Positions 16,003-24,631 of a stretch of DNA of 64,000 bases are shown here, piece by piece. Numbering within the stretch: position 1 is the first letter of the stretch; every line of letters starts with the position of its first letter. The translations under genes and the position numbers were made by a program. This stretch comes from Pseudomonas izuensis (GTDB taxonomy: Bacteria > Pseudomonadota > Gammaproteobacteria > Pseudomonadales > Pseudomonadaceae), in the NCBI RefSeq assembly GCF_009861505.1, contig NZ_WTFT01000035.1, positions 1-64,000 on the forward strand. Direction: 5' to 3'. The notes below the pieces were generated by a model. That model saw nothing but the letters and a program-made list of their open reading frames with translations, searched no databases and was not told the origin of the DNA.

Positions 16003-17331
16003 ATGGACCGTCATTGCCTGTTCTTCTGCCTGCTGGGGCTGAGCCTGCCGGCCGACGCCATGGACCTCAAACAAGCCTGGGACCTGTTGCAGTACCAAGG
16101 CCCCATCTACCGCGCCGCCGTGCATGAAAAAGAGGCCGGCGGGGAAAACCGCGCCATCGGCAAGGCCGGCCTGCTGCCGCAGATCAGTGCCTCGGCCTAC
16201 GACAACAAGGTCAATGGCACCCAACGCCAGAACGGCATCGACCGTGATCTGGACTACGACTCCAAGGGCGCGAACGTGCGCCTGCGTCAGCCGCTGTTCA
16301 ACAAGCAGAAGATGGCCGAATACCGCCAGGGCCAGCAGCGAGCCGACTACAGCGTCGCGGTGTTCGATGCCAAGAGTCAGGACGCCGCGGTGCGCCTGGC
16401 CGAAAGCTATTTCGACGTGCTCCTGGCCAGCGAAACCATCGTCCTGGCCAAGTCCAAGCTCAACGCCTTCGAAGAACAACTCGCTTCGGCAAAACGGCGC
16501 ATGGAACTGGGGGCCGGCACGGTCACCGACATCGACGAGTCGGCCGCTCGCCGTGACCTCGCCGAGGCCGAACTGATCGAAGCCCAGGACAACCTGGTCA
16601 ACGCGCGCCGCAAGCTTGAGGAATACATCGGTGAAACACCCGAATCGCTGACCACCTTGCAGCCGAACTTCGATACACCACCGCTGCTACCGAGCAACCT
16701 GCAGGACTGGTTGGTCAAGGCCCAGGCCGATAGCCCGCTGATCCATGCGCGCCGATCCAGTCGCGACCTCGCCGAAGAAGAAGTGAACCGAGCCAAGGCC
16801 GGCCACTGGCCAACCCTGGACTTCATTGCCGGCTACACCGCGGGCGAAAGCCAATCGATCTCGGAGTTGAATCAACGCAACCGTTACGGCTCAATCGGGC
16901 TGGAAGTCAACATCCCGCTGTTCAGCGGTGGCGGCGTCAGTGCACTGACACGCCAGGCCAGTGCCAACAGCGAGAAGGCCACGGACGAACTCGACGCCAC
17001 ACGACAGGAAGTCATCTCCGGAACCACCCGTGAGTATCACGGTGTACAGAGCGGCGCCAAACGCGTTCGCGCACTGGAGAAGGCAGTAGCGTCCAACGAA
17101 CGCTCACTGATTTCGACACGCAAGGGCTTCAAGGAGGGAGGCACCAGTACCAATTCGGACGTCCTCAACGCCGAAGAGTTGCTCTTCGTTGCGCGCCACG
17201 ATCTGTTCGAGGCGAAGTTGCGCTACCTGATGTCACGCCTGCGCCTGGCCTCTTCGGTGGGCAGCCTGGGTGATGACGATATCGACCAGATCAACGATTA
17301 CCTTGGCCCGGAGCTGCTGGTCACCAACTGA
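16003..17331 (+). CDS. Type I secretion outer membrane protein (TolC/PrtF family)
   Basis: Outer-membrane channel component, 442 residues. A signal peptide is visible at residues 1-19 (LFFCLLGLSLPADA), followed by MDLKQAWDLL, typical of the mature start of TolC-family proteins. Two long helical repeats with the family pattern of alternating AESYFDVLLA and RSSRDLAEEE segments follow. It begins 1 base after the stop of the membrane fusion gene, so translation is probably coupled. It completes the secretion operon. No other outer membrane partner is needed for the neighbouring RTX protein. Confidence 0.92.
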   Translation: MDRHCLFFCLLGLSLPADAMDLKQAWDLLQYQGPIYRAAVHEKEAGGENRAIGKAGLLPQISASAYDNKVNGTQRQNGIDRDLDYDSKGANVRLRQPLFNKQKMAEYRQGQQRADYSVAVFDAKSQDAAVRLAESYFDVLLASETIVLAKSKLNAFEEQLASAKRRMELGAGTVTDIDESAARRDLAEAELIEAQDNLVNARRKLEEYIGETPESLTTLQPNFDTPPLLPSNLQDWLVKAQADSPLIHARRSSRDLAEEEVNRAKAGHWPTLDFIAGYTAGESQSISELNQRNRYGSIGLEVNIPLFSGGGVSALTRQASANSEKATDELDATRQEVISGTTREYHGVQSGAKRVRALEKAVASNERSLISTRKGFKEGGTSTNSDVLNAEELLFVARHDLFEAKLRYLMSRLRLASSVGSLGDDDIDQINDYLGPELLVTN

Positions 17332-17719
17332 CGTTTCACCTGCCAGCCGGTCGAGCCAAATGATGGCTGACCGGCATTCCTCCCTCAGGGTAAATGTCTT
17401 TGATAGTTACCCAAGCCCTGTCACATCCGTGACATTTTCAACCCTCACCACGGACCAGCGAAGCAACTGGTTCGCGGGGTGCTCGTCATGCTTTTCCTCC
17501 ACTTTCTGGCCGCCTGGCAACACTCACCAATGCAGAAATACCCTGTCAAAAGCGGTCGGTAAAACGGGGCCACCACTCCCCCAAAAACGGGCGACTACAC
17601 CCACTCAGCCAGGCATTTATCACCAGATTTGAGGAATATCCCCCACCCCCCGTATCCCCCATTAGTACTAGTTAAACAACTCGCTAATTATTTGGAACTT
17701 TTTCTACGTCATGGTGTTA
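17332..17719. other. Spacer downstream of the secretion operon
   Basis: About 390 bases without a convincing gene. C-rich runs (for example 17640-17660) and an AT-rich part just before the sigma-54 site at 17720 are visible. I saw no strong hairpin terminator here. Confidence 0.5.
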
Positions 17720-17735
17720 TGGCGCGTTAGTTGCT
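17720..17735 (+). promoter_or_regulatory. Sigma-54 promoter of the multicopper oxidase gene
   Basis: The sequence TGGCGCGTTAGTTGCT matches the sigma-54 consensus TGGCACG-N4-TTGCW with a single change (A to G in the first box). The invariant GG and GC have correct spacing. Transcription would begin near 17747, leaving a leader of about 60 bases before the ATG at 17807, which has a GAGGGG ribosome site. Confidence 0.72.
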
Positions 17736-17806
17736 CTACCCCTTGTACCCGCAACAGCTGTCGTCCCGACAATGGAGACGGCGGGGCATCACGCGAGGGG
17801 TGAAAA

Positions 17807-20800
17807 ATGAAACGCGCGACACTACCAAGCAATTCCATCGCCCTGCTGCGCAGGTCAAGCCTGCCTTGTGCGATGCTCATTACCCTGACCACCGCCAATG
17901 CCGCGCCGCTCGACGATGTCAGCCAGCCACCACCGACAGACCCCTCCGCCTACTCCAATCCCCCGGCCGACCCCAAGGTCGCGCTGGATGCCTTGTTGAC
18001 CATGCCGCCCGCCAACCAGGGTGCGATTGCCCTGCCCAACGGTGTGTATGGCGACCGCAAAACCCCGCGCGCTGACAACGTACTGCCGCCAAGCCTGCAA
18101 ACCTCGTTCAAGATCCCCACCAACGGCAAGCCCAGCCCCTTGTTCGGGGCCCAGCCGTTCACCCAGCAACTGCTGCTGTTCGAGGAATTCGGCACGGAAA
18201 AACTCGACCCGACCCTGCCCGCGCCGCCACTGACATTTCCGGTGCCCCTTGCCGGCCCGGCGCCCCAGCAGGACCCGGACAACATCGCTCGCAGCGGCCC
18301 GTCGAGTTCGGCGCTGGAAGCCTTCATGCGCCAGCCGGGGCTTTATCCGTTTCCAGCGCAGTACTCCAACGTGCTGGACCGCAACCCGTGGAAATCGCAG
18401 ATCGAAGCCTTCCTCAACCGCCATCCGGTAGGTTCGCCGGCCGAAGGCCGTCCGCCAGGAAAAGGCTGGTCGCACCAGCGCTGGAACGAGTTCTACCCGC
18501 AGGTCGCCTTCAAAACCGTACAAGCGGGCGCCAAACTCAACGGCGGCATGCGCGACCGCCGGCAAATGCACAACTACGCCACCGGTGAGTTCGGACCTGG
18601 CGGACTCTACTACCAGACCTCGGACATCCCGACCACAACGGGTACCACCAAAGGCATCGACACCCGTTTTCACCCCAACATGCCGATTCAGAACCACAAG
18701 GCGCTCTGGACCTTCGACGGCACCTTTCCGGTCAAACTGCTGATGGTGCGTTACGGCCAACCGGTGCTGATGCGTCACTACAATGCCTTGCCGATCGACC
18801 CTTCGGCCAACATGGGGTTCGGCCTGCACACCCTCAGCACCCACGAACACAACGGCCACTCCCCGGCCGAAAGCGACGGCTATACCAATGCGTTTTTCTT
18901 TCCGGGGCAGTACTACGACTATCGCTGGCCGATGCAACTGGCCGGCTACGACACCATCAACACCAAGGCTGAAGACCCTCGCGCGGCGTTCCCGTGCGCG
19001 CCGGGCGAAACCCTGTTCGTCAACGATGCCACGCCAGGCCTGAAGACCTGCCAGAACGGCACCATCAAGATTCGCGGCGACTGGCGCGAAACCATGAGCA
19101 CCCACTGGTTCCACGATCACATGCTCGATTTCACCGCGCAGAACGTCTACAAGGGCAACGCGGTGATGATGAACTACTACAGCGCGCTGGATCGCGGTAA
19201 CGAGGCGATCGAAGACGGCGTCAACCTGCGCCTGCCCAGCGGCTCGGCGCTGCCCTGGGGCAACCGTGACTACGACGTCAATCTGATGGTGGCCGACAAG
19301 GCCTGGGATAAGAACGGTCAACTGTGGTTCAACCCGTTCAACACCGACGGTTTCCTCGGCGATCAGATCCTGGTCAACTGGCAGTACCAGCCGAAACTGA
19401 AAGTACGGGCGCGCAGTTATCGTTTCCGCATCCTCAATGGCTCGGTGTCGCGTTACTTCAGGTTCGCCCTGGTGCGTGAAATCGCCGGAACCGGTGGCGA
19501 ACTCCCCGGGCCGGCAGGTTCCGGTGTGTCTTATGTCCGCGTGCCGTTCCACCTGGTCGGCAATGACGGCAACCTCATGGAACATGCGGTGCCGTTTGAC
19601 GGCAGCATGGACCTGGACGGTGACGGCGACCTGCAAAACCATAACGCGATCCTGCCAACCCAAGGCATCGCCGAACGCTACGACATCATCGTCAACTTCG
19701 CGAAAAACGGGATCAGCGTTGGCGACAAGTTGTACTTCGTCAACCTGATGGCGCACCAGGGCGGCAGGGGGCCGGAGAAGACACCCCTGAGCCTGGCCGA
19801 CGTGATGTCAGGGAAGTACAAAGCGGTGCTCAAACTGGGCAGCAAAGGGCTGGAATGGGACCAGGGCGACCCGGTGGTGGGCAAGTTCCTGCAATTGGTG
19901 GTGCAGCCTTACAGCGGCACGGATGTGAGCATGAACCCGGCGGACTATGAGCCTGCAAAACCGGGCAAGGCGGCCGGCAAGATCATGATCCCGCTGACCC
20001 TCAACCGTGACGACCCGACGGTGCAGGCCAAACTGAAACTGGCGCGGCATCGCGAGTTCATCTTCGGTCGTTCCGATGGCACCGACGAAGCGCCATGGAC
20101 CATCAAGACCGATGGGGGATTTGGCTACACCATGGACCCTCGCCGCCTCAGTGCCGCACCGCAACTGGCCAACGGCCCGACCGATGGCGGCTACAGCGGC
20201 GACGGCACCCTGGAAGTGTGGAAAATCAAGAACGGTGGCACCGGCTGGAACCACCCGGTGCACGTGCACTTCGAGGAAGGGATCGTCCTCAGCCGCGACG
20301 GCAAGGCACCGCCGGAATGGGAAAAATGGGCGCGCAAGGATGTGTACCGCATCGGCGAAGGCATCGACAGTTCGGTGGATGTGGAAATGGCGATTCACTT
20401 CCGCGAGTTTGCCGGGACCTACATGGAGCATTGTCACAACACCCAGCACGAAGACAATTCCATGCTATTGCGCTGGGATATCGAGCATCCCGGTCAGTTC
20501 CAGTTGATGCCAACACCCTTGCCTGGCTGGGACGGCGTTACCTACGTGAACTCTGCGGCGCTGCCAACCTTCCGCAATGGCGCAGGCGAAAACAAAAAAC
20601 CGGTCGCCAAATCGGACAGCGCCACCAGCAGCAACGGCAAACCGCTGACCATCAATGTCCTGGCCAACGACAACGACCCTGATGGGAATGTGCCACTTAC
20701 CGTGGTGGGACTGACGCAACCGGCCTCCGGCCAGGGCACGGTCAGCACCGACGGTGTGCGTGTGATCTACACGCCGCCGGCCACTGCCCACCCACGGTTC

Positions 20801-20890
20801 ACCGCGAGCTTTACCTATCAGGCCAGCGATGCCAAAGGCGCGATGTCATCACCGGCAACCGTGTCCGTGACGGTCGCTGCATTACGCTGA
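17807..20890 (+). CDS. Exported multicopper oxidase with C-terminal Ig/cadherin-like domain
   Basis: A 1027-residue oxidase with a Sec signal peptide (about 1-33, cleavage near ANA-AP). All four copper motifs are present: HEHNGH (346-351), HWFHDH (433-438), HPVHVH (816-821) and HCHNTQHEDNSM (875-886), the last holding the type 1 Cys876 and Met886. The cupredoxin core is much longer than a laccase. A separate domain (about 925-1027, VLANDNDPDG region) resembles bacterial Ig/cadherin-like adhesion folds. Large multicopper oxidases such as MnxG and McoA oxidise Mn(II) in P. putida GB-1. Placement next to a MopA-like peroxidase suggests a similar role, but Fe, Cu or organic substrates cannot be excluded. 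It has its own sigma-54 promoter. Confidence 0.9.
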   Translation: MKRATLPSNSIALLRRSSLPCAMLITLTTANAAPLDDVSQPPPTDPSAYSNPPADPKVALDALLTMPPANQGAIALPNGVYGDRKTPRADNVLPPSLQTSFKIPTNGKPSPLFGAQPFTQQLLLFEEFGTEKLDPTLPAPPLTFPVPLAGPAPQQDPDNIARSGPSSSALEAFMRQPGLYPFPAQYSNVLDRNPWKSQIEAFLNRHPVGSPAEGRPPGKGWSHQRWNEFYPQVAFKTVQAGAKLNGGMRDRRQMHNYATGEFGPGGLYYQTSDIPTTTGTTKGIDTRFHPNMPIQNHKALWTFDGTFPVKLLMVRYGQPVLMRHYNALPIDPSANMGFGLHTLSTHEHNGHSPAESDGYTNAFFFPGQYYDYRWPMQLAGYDTINTKAEDPRAAFPCAPGETLFVNDATPGLKTCQNGTIKIRGDWRETMSTHWFHDHMLDFTAQNVYKGNAVMMNYYSALDRGNEAIEDGVNLRLPSGSALPWGNRDYDVNLMVADKAWDKNGQLWFNPFNTDGFLGDQILVNWQYQPKLKVRARSYRFRILNGSVSRYFRFALVREIAGTGGELPGPAGSGVSYVRVPFHLVGNDGNLMEHAVPFDGSMDLDGDGDLQNHNAILPTQGIAERYDIIVNFAKNGISVGDKLYFVNLMAHQGGRGPEKTPLSLADVMSGKYKAVLKLGSKGLEWDQGDPVVGKFLQLVVQPYSGTDVSMNPADYEPAKPGKAAGKIMIPLTLNRDDPTVQAKLKLARHREFIFGRSDGTDEAPWTIKTDGGFGYTMDPRRLSAAPQLANGPTDGGYSGDGTLEVWKIKNGGTGWNHPVHVHFEEGIVLSRDGKAPPEWEKWARKDVYRIGEGIDSSVDVEMAIHFREFAGTYMEHCHNTQHEDNSMLLRWDIEHPGQFQLMPTPLPGWDGVTYVNSAALPTFRNGAGENKKPVAKSDSATSSNGKPLTINVLANDNDPDGNVPLTVVGLTQPASGQGTVSTDGVRVIYTPPATAHPRFTASFTYQASDAKGAMSSPATVSVTVAALR

Positions 20891-20908
20891 CGGTGACCGC
20901 AACGCCCC

Positions 20909-20942
20909 CCACCGTCGGGCCCGACACCGGGCTCGACGGTGG
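20909..20942 (+). terminator. Strong GC hairpin after the multicopper oxidase gene
   Basis: CCACCGTCG pairs with CGACGGTGG and the stem extends inward through GGGCC/GGGCT-type pairs. It lies 19 bases after the stop codon. There is no T run, so it may be a Rho-assisted terminator or an mRNA-stabilising structure. Confidence 0.45.
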
Positions 20943-21064
20943 CCATCCTGCAACAAAAACTGAAAACCGTGAAAAATCTGTCGCTAACGGTTTGTTTTGC
21001 CGTAGCCTCTCTCGGCATCTGAATGCAAAATCCTGCCCTGCACACGGCCGTTTACTGTTTTCCC

Positions 21065-22195
21065 ATGCGTAAATTTTTGTACCTGACCTTTTCAATGGCG
21101 CTGATCGCCGCCCTGACGACCTACGCCATGTGGGCCGCGGATCGCCCGGCGGGCCATTACCTCTCGGACCTGCGGATCGATCTCGCCGTCGATGAAGGCA
21201 CGCCCGCCGACCGCGGCAACCTGCTGGGCATCCAGCCCGAACTGTTCCCCACCGACTATCAAAGCCCCGAGCGCTTGCACCGCAAACTCGCGGCTTATTT
21301 GCAAAAGGCCCAGGAACAAGGCTTGCTGAACGATAAAACCATCGTCGTGCTGCCCGAACATGTCGGCACCTGGCTGATGGTCAGCGGTGAAAAGGATGAG
21401 TTGTACCAGGCCACCTCCCTCAAGGAAGCCATGAACTGGCTCGCCGTGAGCAATCCCTTGAAGTTTGTCCGTGCGCTGATAAACGCCGAGGGCGGCAGTC
21501 GCCTGGATGACGCCCACCTGCGCATGAAAGCCAAAGGCATGGCCAAGGACTACCAGGCCTTGTTCGGCGGTTTGGCGAAAGAATTCCGTGTGACCCTGGT
21601 GGCAGGTTCCATCGTATTGCCCGAGCCCGTTGTCATCGACGGCACGCTGAAAATCGGTCGCGGCGCGCTGTACAACAGTAGCGTGGTGTTTGGCCGCGAC
21701 GGCGTGCCGATCGGCCAACCCCAGCGGCAGATGCACCCGGTGTTTGCACAGCAGGATGCGATCAAGGCCAATGGCGAGCACACACTCAACGTTGTTGATA
21801 CCCCGGCCGGGCGCCTGGGCGTGCTGATCGGCATCGACAGTTGGTACCCGGACAACTATCACAAGCTCGACGATCAGCAGGTACGGATCGTCGCGGTCCC
21901 GGCGTTCGTTGCCGGCCGAGGCACCTGGGATCAACCGTGGCGCGGCTACAAGGGCTCGACGACGCCGGGCTCCGTCAGCCTCAAGGCCGGGGACCTCAGC
22001 GAGGGCCAGGCCTGGCACCGTCTGACCCTGACCGCTCAACCGCCCTCCAGCCAGGCAATAGGCGGCATGAGCGTGTTTTTGCGTGGCCAGTTCTGGGATC
22101 AAGCCAGCGCCGGCCAAAGCTTTCTCAGTAGTAACGGTCAGCATTTTTCCGACGGCGACGCCCGCGGTGCGCGCCTGCTGAACCTGTGGTTGTAA
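21065..22195 (+). CDS. Nitrilase-fold (carbon-nitrogen hydrolase superfamily) protein, catalytic residues altered
   Basis: A 376-residue protein from the ATG before RKFLYLTF. An earlier in-frame ATG at 21023 exists, but neither has a good ribosome site. The chosen one begins a hydrophobic signal or anchor (about 1-21). The fold markers of nitrilases are present: IVVLPEHVGTWL with the usual Glu, and GVLIGIDSWYPDNY. In active members the second motif reads (L/I)C(W/Y/E)(D/E), with the nucleophilic Cys; here it is Gly. The Lys position before the conserved His reads QRQMH. It therefore probably does not hydrolyse amides or nitriles. It ends 3 bases before an AraC-type gene and is probably co-transcribed with it. 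Confidence 0.75.
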   Translation: MRKFLYLTFSMALIAALTTYAMWAADRPAGHYLSDLRIDLAVDEGTPADRGNLLGIQPELFPTDYQSPERLHRKLAAYLQKAQEQGLLNDKTIVVLPEHVGTWLMVSGEKDELYQATSLKEAMNWLAVSNPLKFVRALINAEGGSRLDDAHLRMKAKGMAKDYQALFGGLAKEFRVTLVAGSIVLPEPVVIDGTLKIGRGALYNSSVVFGRDGVPIGQPQRQMHPVFAQQDAIKANGEHTLNVVDTPAGRLGVLIGIDSWYPDNYHKLDDQQVRIVAVPAFVAGRGTWDQPWRGYKGSTTPGSVSLKAGDLSEGQAWHRLTLTAQPPSSQAIGGMSVFLRGQFWDQASAGQSFLSSNGQHFSDGDARGARLLNLWL

Positions 22196-22198
22196 GCC

Positions 22199-23239
22199 AT
22201 GAAACCGCAGCCGATGCGACTCGGTGATCTTTCGGTAGGCTTCGTTCACAGCCTGGCCGACGCGGTGCGCAGCCACGGGGCGGATCCGCAGCCCCTGCTG
22301 GAACAATACGGCCTCGATGCAGCCCGTCTCGGCGAAGCGGGTGCCCGACTCTCGATTCCGCGCTACATGCGCCTGGGCCATAGCGCCATTCAGTTGACAA
22401 ACAACCCCGCACTCGGCTTGCGCATGGGTCAGTTCAGCCGCCTGAGCCAGGCCGGGCTCGCCGGTGTCACCGCCGCCCAGGCGCCGACAGTACGCGAGGC
22501 GGCGCGCTGCCTGATTCGCTTCGAAGCCTTGTACGGCTCCAACTATCGCGGTCAATCGAGTTTTCACGAAGACCCTCAGGGGGCATGGCTGCGCTTCTAC
22601 TCCATCAGCCCTTACAACAGCTACAACCGCTTCGTGGTGGACTCGATCATCGCGGGCTGGTTGCAGCAATTATCCAGCGTGAGCCCTGTCCCGCTACGCG
22701 CCGAGCGCATCGAAATCGAGTTCGAAGCACCTGACTACCACGCAGCCTATGACGTGCTGGGCGACTGCCCGATTCAGTTTGGCGCTGAACACAACCAGCT
22801 GCGCCTGAGCCTGGCCAGCCTCGCTCAGCGTAATCCGGAGCACTGCCCGAGTACCTGGCGCCACTTGCTGAAATTGTGTGAACGGGAACTGGAGCAACTG
22901 ACACGCACCCGCAGCCTGCGTGAACGCATCACTCAGTTACTGGGGCCGTTGCTCAATGGTGGCCGGGAACCCGACCTGGAAGAAGTGGCGGCACGCCTGA
23001 AGCTGCCCGTCTGGACCTTGCGCCGCAAACTGGCCGAAGAAGGCACGCAGTATCGCGCGATTCTTAATGACACGCGTCGCGACCTGGCCATGACCTACAT
23101 TCGCGATACCGAGCTGGCGTTCGGAGAAATTGCCTATCTGCTGGGCTTTGCCTCAGCCGAAGCCTTTCAACGCGCCTTCAAACGCTGGACCGGCCAGACA
23201 CCCGGCGAGTTTCGCCGAAGTCATCGACAAACAGCTTGA
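22199..23239 (+). CDS. AraC-family transcriptional regulator
   Basis: A 346-residue regulator. The N-terminal 200 residues resemble the arabinose-binding-like domain shared by OruR/ArgR-type AraC proteins (GLRMGQFSRLSQAGLAG region). The C-terminal about 100 residues carry two helix-turn-helix motifs (LEEVAARLKLPVWTLRRKL and FGEIAYLLGFASAEAFQRAF). The start is 3 bases after the nitrilase-like gene, so the pair is likely one operon. Its inducer and targets cannot be told from sequence. Confidence 0.9.
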   Translation: MKPQPMRLGDLSVGFVHSLADAVRSHGADPQPLLEQYGLDAARLGEAGARLSIPRYMRLGHSAIQLTNNPALGLRMGQFSRLSQAGLAGVTAAQAPTVREAARCLIRFEALYGSNYRGQSSFHEDPQGAWLRFYSISPYNSYNRFVVDSIIAGWLQQLSSVSPVPLRAERIEIEFEAPDYHAAYDVLGDCPIQFGAEHNQLRLSLASLAQRNPEHCPSTWRHLLKLCERELEQLTRTRSLRERITQLLGPLLNGGREPDLEEVAARLKLPVWTLRRKLAEEGTQYRAILNDTRRDLAMTYIRDTELAFGEIAYLLGFASAEAFQRAFKRWTGQTPGEFRRSHRQTA

Positions 23240-23283
23240 AGCTGCAAGTTAACCGCTACAGGTTTGAAACCCTAAAGCAATAA

Positions 23284-23370
23284 TTACAGCTCGGTAGCGT
23301 CTTCCGCCGGCTCCGGCGAGTCCAGTTCAAATGCCTGATACTCGAGCAGTTCTTCTTGATAATCGTCCAT
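23284..23370 (-). CDS. Small acidic 28-residue protein
   Basis: An open frame of 28 codons begins with ATG at 23370 and ends with TAA. The predicted peptide starts MDDYQEELLEYQAF and ends EDATEL. It is very acidic, with 11 Asp/Glu. A strong ribosome site, GGGGGAT, lies 5 bases before the ATG. Such a start context is unlikely by chance in a 380-base spacer that otherwise has no gene. I do not know a function. Conservation among pseudomonads would be the decisive test. Confidence 0.65.
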   Translation of the reverse strand: MDDYQEELLEYQAFELDSPEPAEDATEL

Positions 23371-23622
23371 TTTGAATCCCCCACGGGCTCATTGAAAAAA
23401 ATGCCTGAATAAATGACCTGCGCCTTGAGCATAAAGTGCCCGAATGAAAGAAAAATGACGCTGGCAGGACACTGTGTCGCTACTGAATAAAACGTAGCAG
23501 GCACTCAGGAATTTATCACAGGTTTTTTTCGGGCAGGCCGCAGGACAGCGGTCTGCTTGACGTGGATCAATCTTTGCTGCAACCACGGGACCGGCTTTTT
23601 CTGCCCGGCCCCGTCACGTCGA

Positions 23623-24429
23623 TCACTGTCCAGTGATCGGCATGGCCTGAATCGGCTCTGAAGGTGGCGGAATGTCGCTCGGGTTGGCCGGTGGCGTGAT
23701 CGTTTCCGTGGAAGGCTTCGGCTCGGCGCTCGGGGTTGCGGTAATCGGAGCGGCTGCAGGTGGCGGCGCTACCGGCTCGGACGCGACCGGAGCAGCTTCG
23801 ACCGGTGCCGATGTCGTTTGCGGGGCCAAGGCAGCTGGCGCGGGTTCCGGCATGCCCAGCTCGGTTTTCGGCTTGTCGGTGATGTGCGCCGCTTCTTTCA
23901 CTTCCTTGGGCAGGAACAGTTCGACCAGCGCGAAGAATCGCTCGTAGAACTTGTGTGACGATACGGTTTCACTCGCGATCTTGACCATCGAGTCGTCCGA
24001 CGAACCGATCGGCATCGAGACCGAACCCAGCACGCCCACACCGAGGCTGGCGGAGTTATTGGTCTTCTTCAGTGCATACTGGTCCTGCAGGGCGTTGGCG
24101 AACACCGTGGCGTGATGCCCGGCGCTGCCGTCTTCGGCACAGACCACACTGAAACTGATTTCCATGTGGGTCTCGCCGGTCTGCTGGAAGCTCTTGTGCC
24201 CGCTGACCAGTTTCGGATCGCTGCTGGTGATGATGTAGCCCTGGCTCAACAGGGCCCGACGAGCGGCTTCGCAGCTTTGCGCGTCGGTCACCGGGTAATT
24301 TCGGGAAAAGGTTCCGGAGTCGTCGAAGTTCTCATGCTCATAGATGGCGGCTTTCTTCGACGAGCACCCGGCCGCAGCGGCCAGCACCAGCGCCAGCCCG
24401 GCAACACGCATGGGAAGTGATTTAGACAT
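23623..24429 (-). CDS. DUF2242-like lipoprotein
   Basis: A 268-residue lipoprotein. The signal peptide ends in the lipobox LAAAAGC (Cys22), so the protein should be lipid-anchored. The central part (about 30-170), with YEHENFDDSGTFSR and SCEAARRALLSQGY, matches what I know of DUF2242 proteins. The C-terminal 80 residues are low-complexity, rich in Pro and Ala, likely an unstructured tail. Function is unknown in the family. It is monocistronic; the small 28-residue ORF lies downstream on the same strand. Confidence 0.75.
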   Translation of the reverse strand: MSKSLPMRVAGLALVLAAAAGCSSKKAAIYEHENFDDSGTFSRNYPVTDAQSCEAARRALLSQGYIITSSDPKLVSGHKSFQQTGETHMEISFSVVCAEDGSAGHHATVFANALQDQYALKKTNNSASLGVGVLGSVSMPIGSSDDSMVKIASETVSSHKFYERFFALVELFLPKEVKEAAHITDKPKTELGMPEPAPAALAPQTTSAPVEAAPVASEPVAPPPAAAPITATPSAEPKPSTETITPPANPSDIPPPSEPIQAMPITGQ

Positions 24430-24573
24430 TGAACATCCTGAAGAAAACGATTCGGGGCGTATTGTGCAACAGATCGATGCTTAGCGTCGCATCGATTGTG
24501 TCTTAAAACGGTTACAGGGGTGTTGACTCCGATATTAGGCAAAAAGTCCCACACACTCGTCAGCACGGCTGTA

Positions 24574-24606
24574 ATAAAAAACCCCGGCCTTTCGGCCGGG
24601 GTTCTT
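24574..24606 (-). terminator. Intrinsic terminator of ppiD
   Basis: A 10-bp perfect stem (AACCCCGGCC / GGCCGGGGTT) with a TTTC loop. On the minus strand it is followed by a T run (plus-strand A run at 24575-24581). It lies 26 bases beyond the ppiD stop codon. Confidence 0.9.
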
Positions 24607-24631
24607 GTGTAGCGCATCGCTCAGTCCGACA

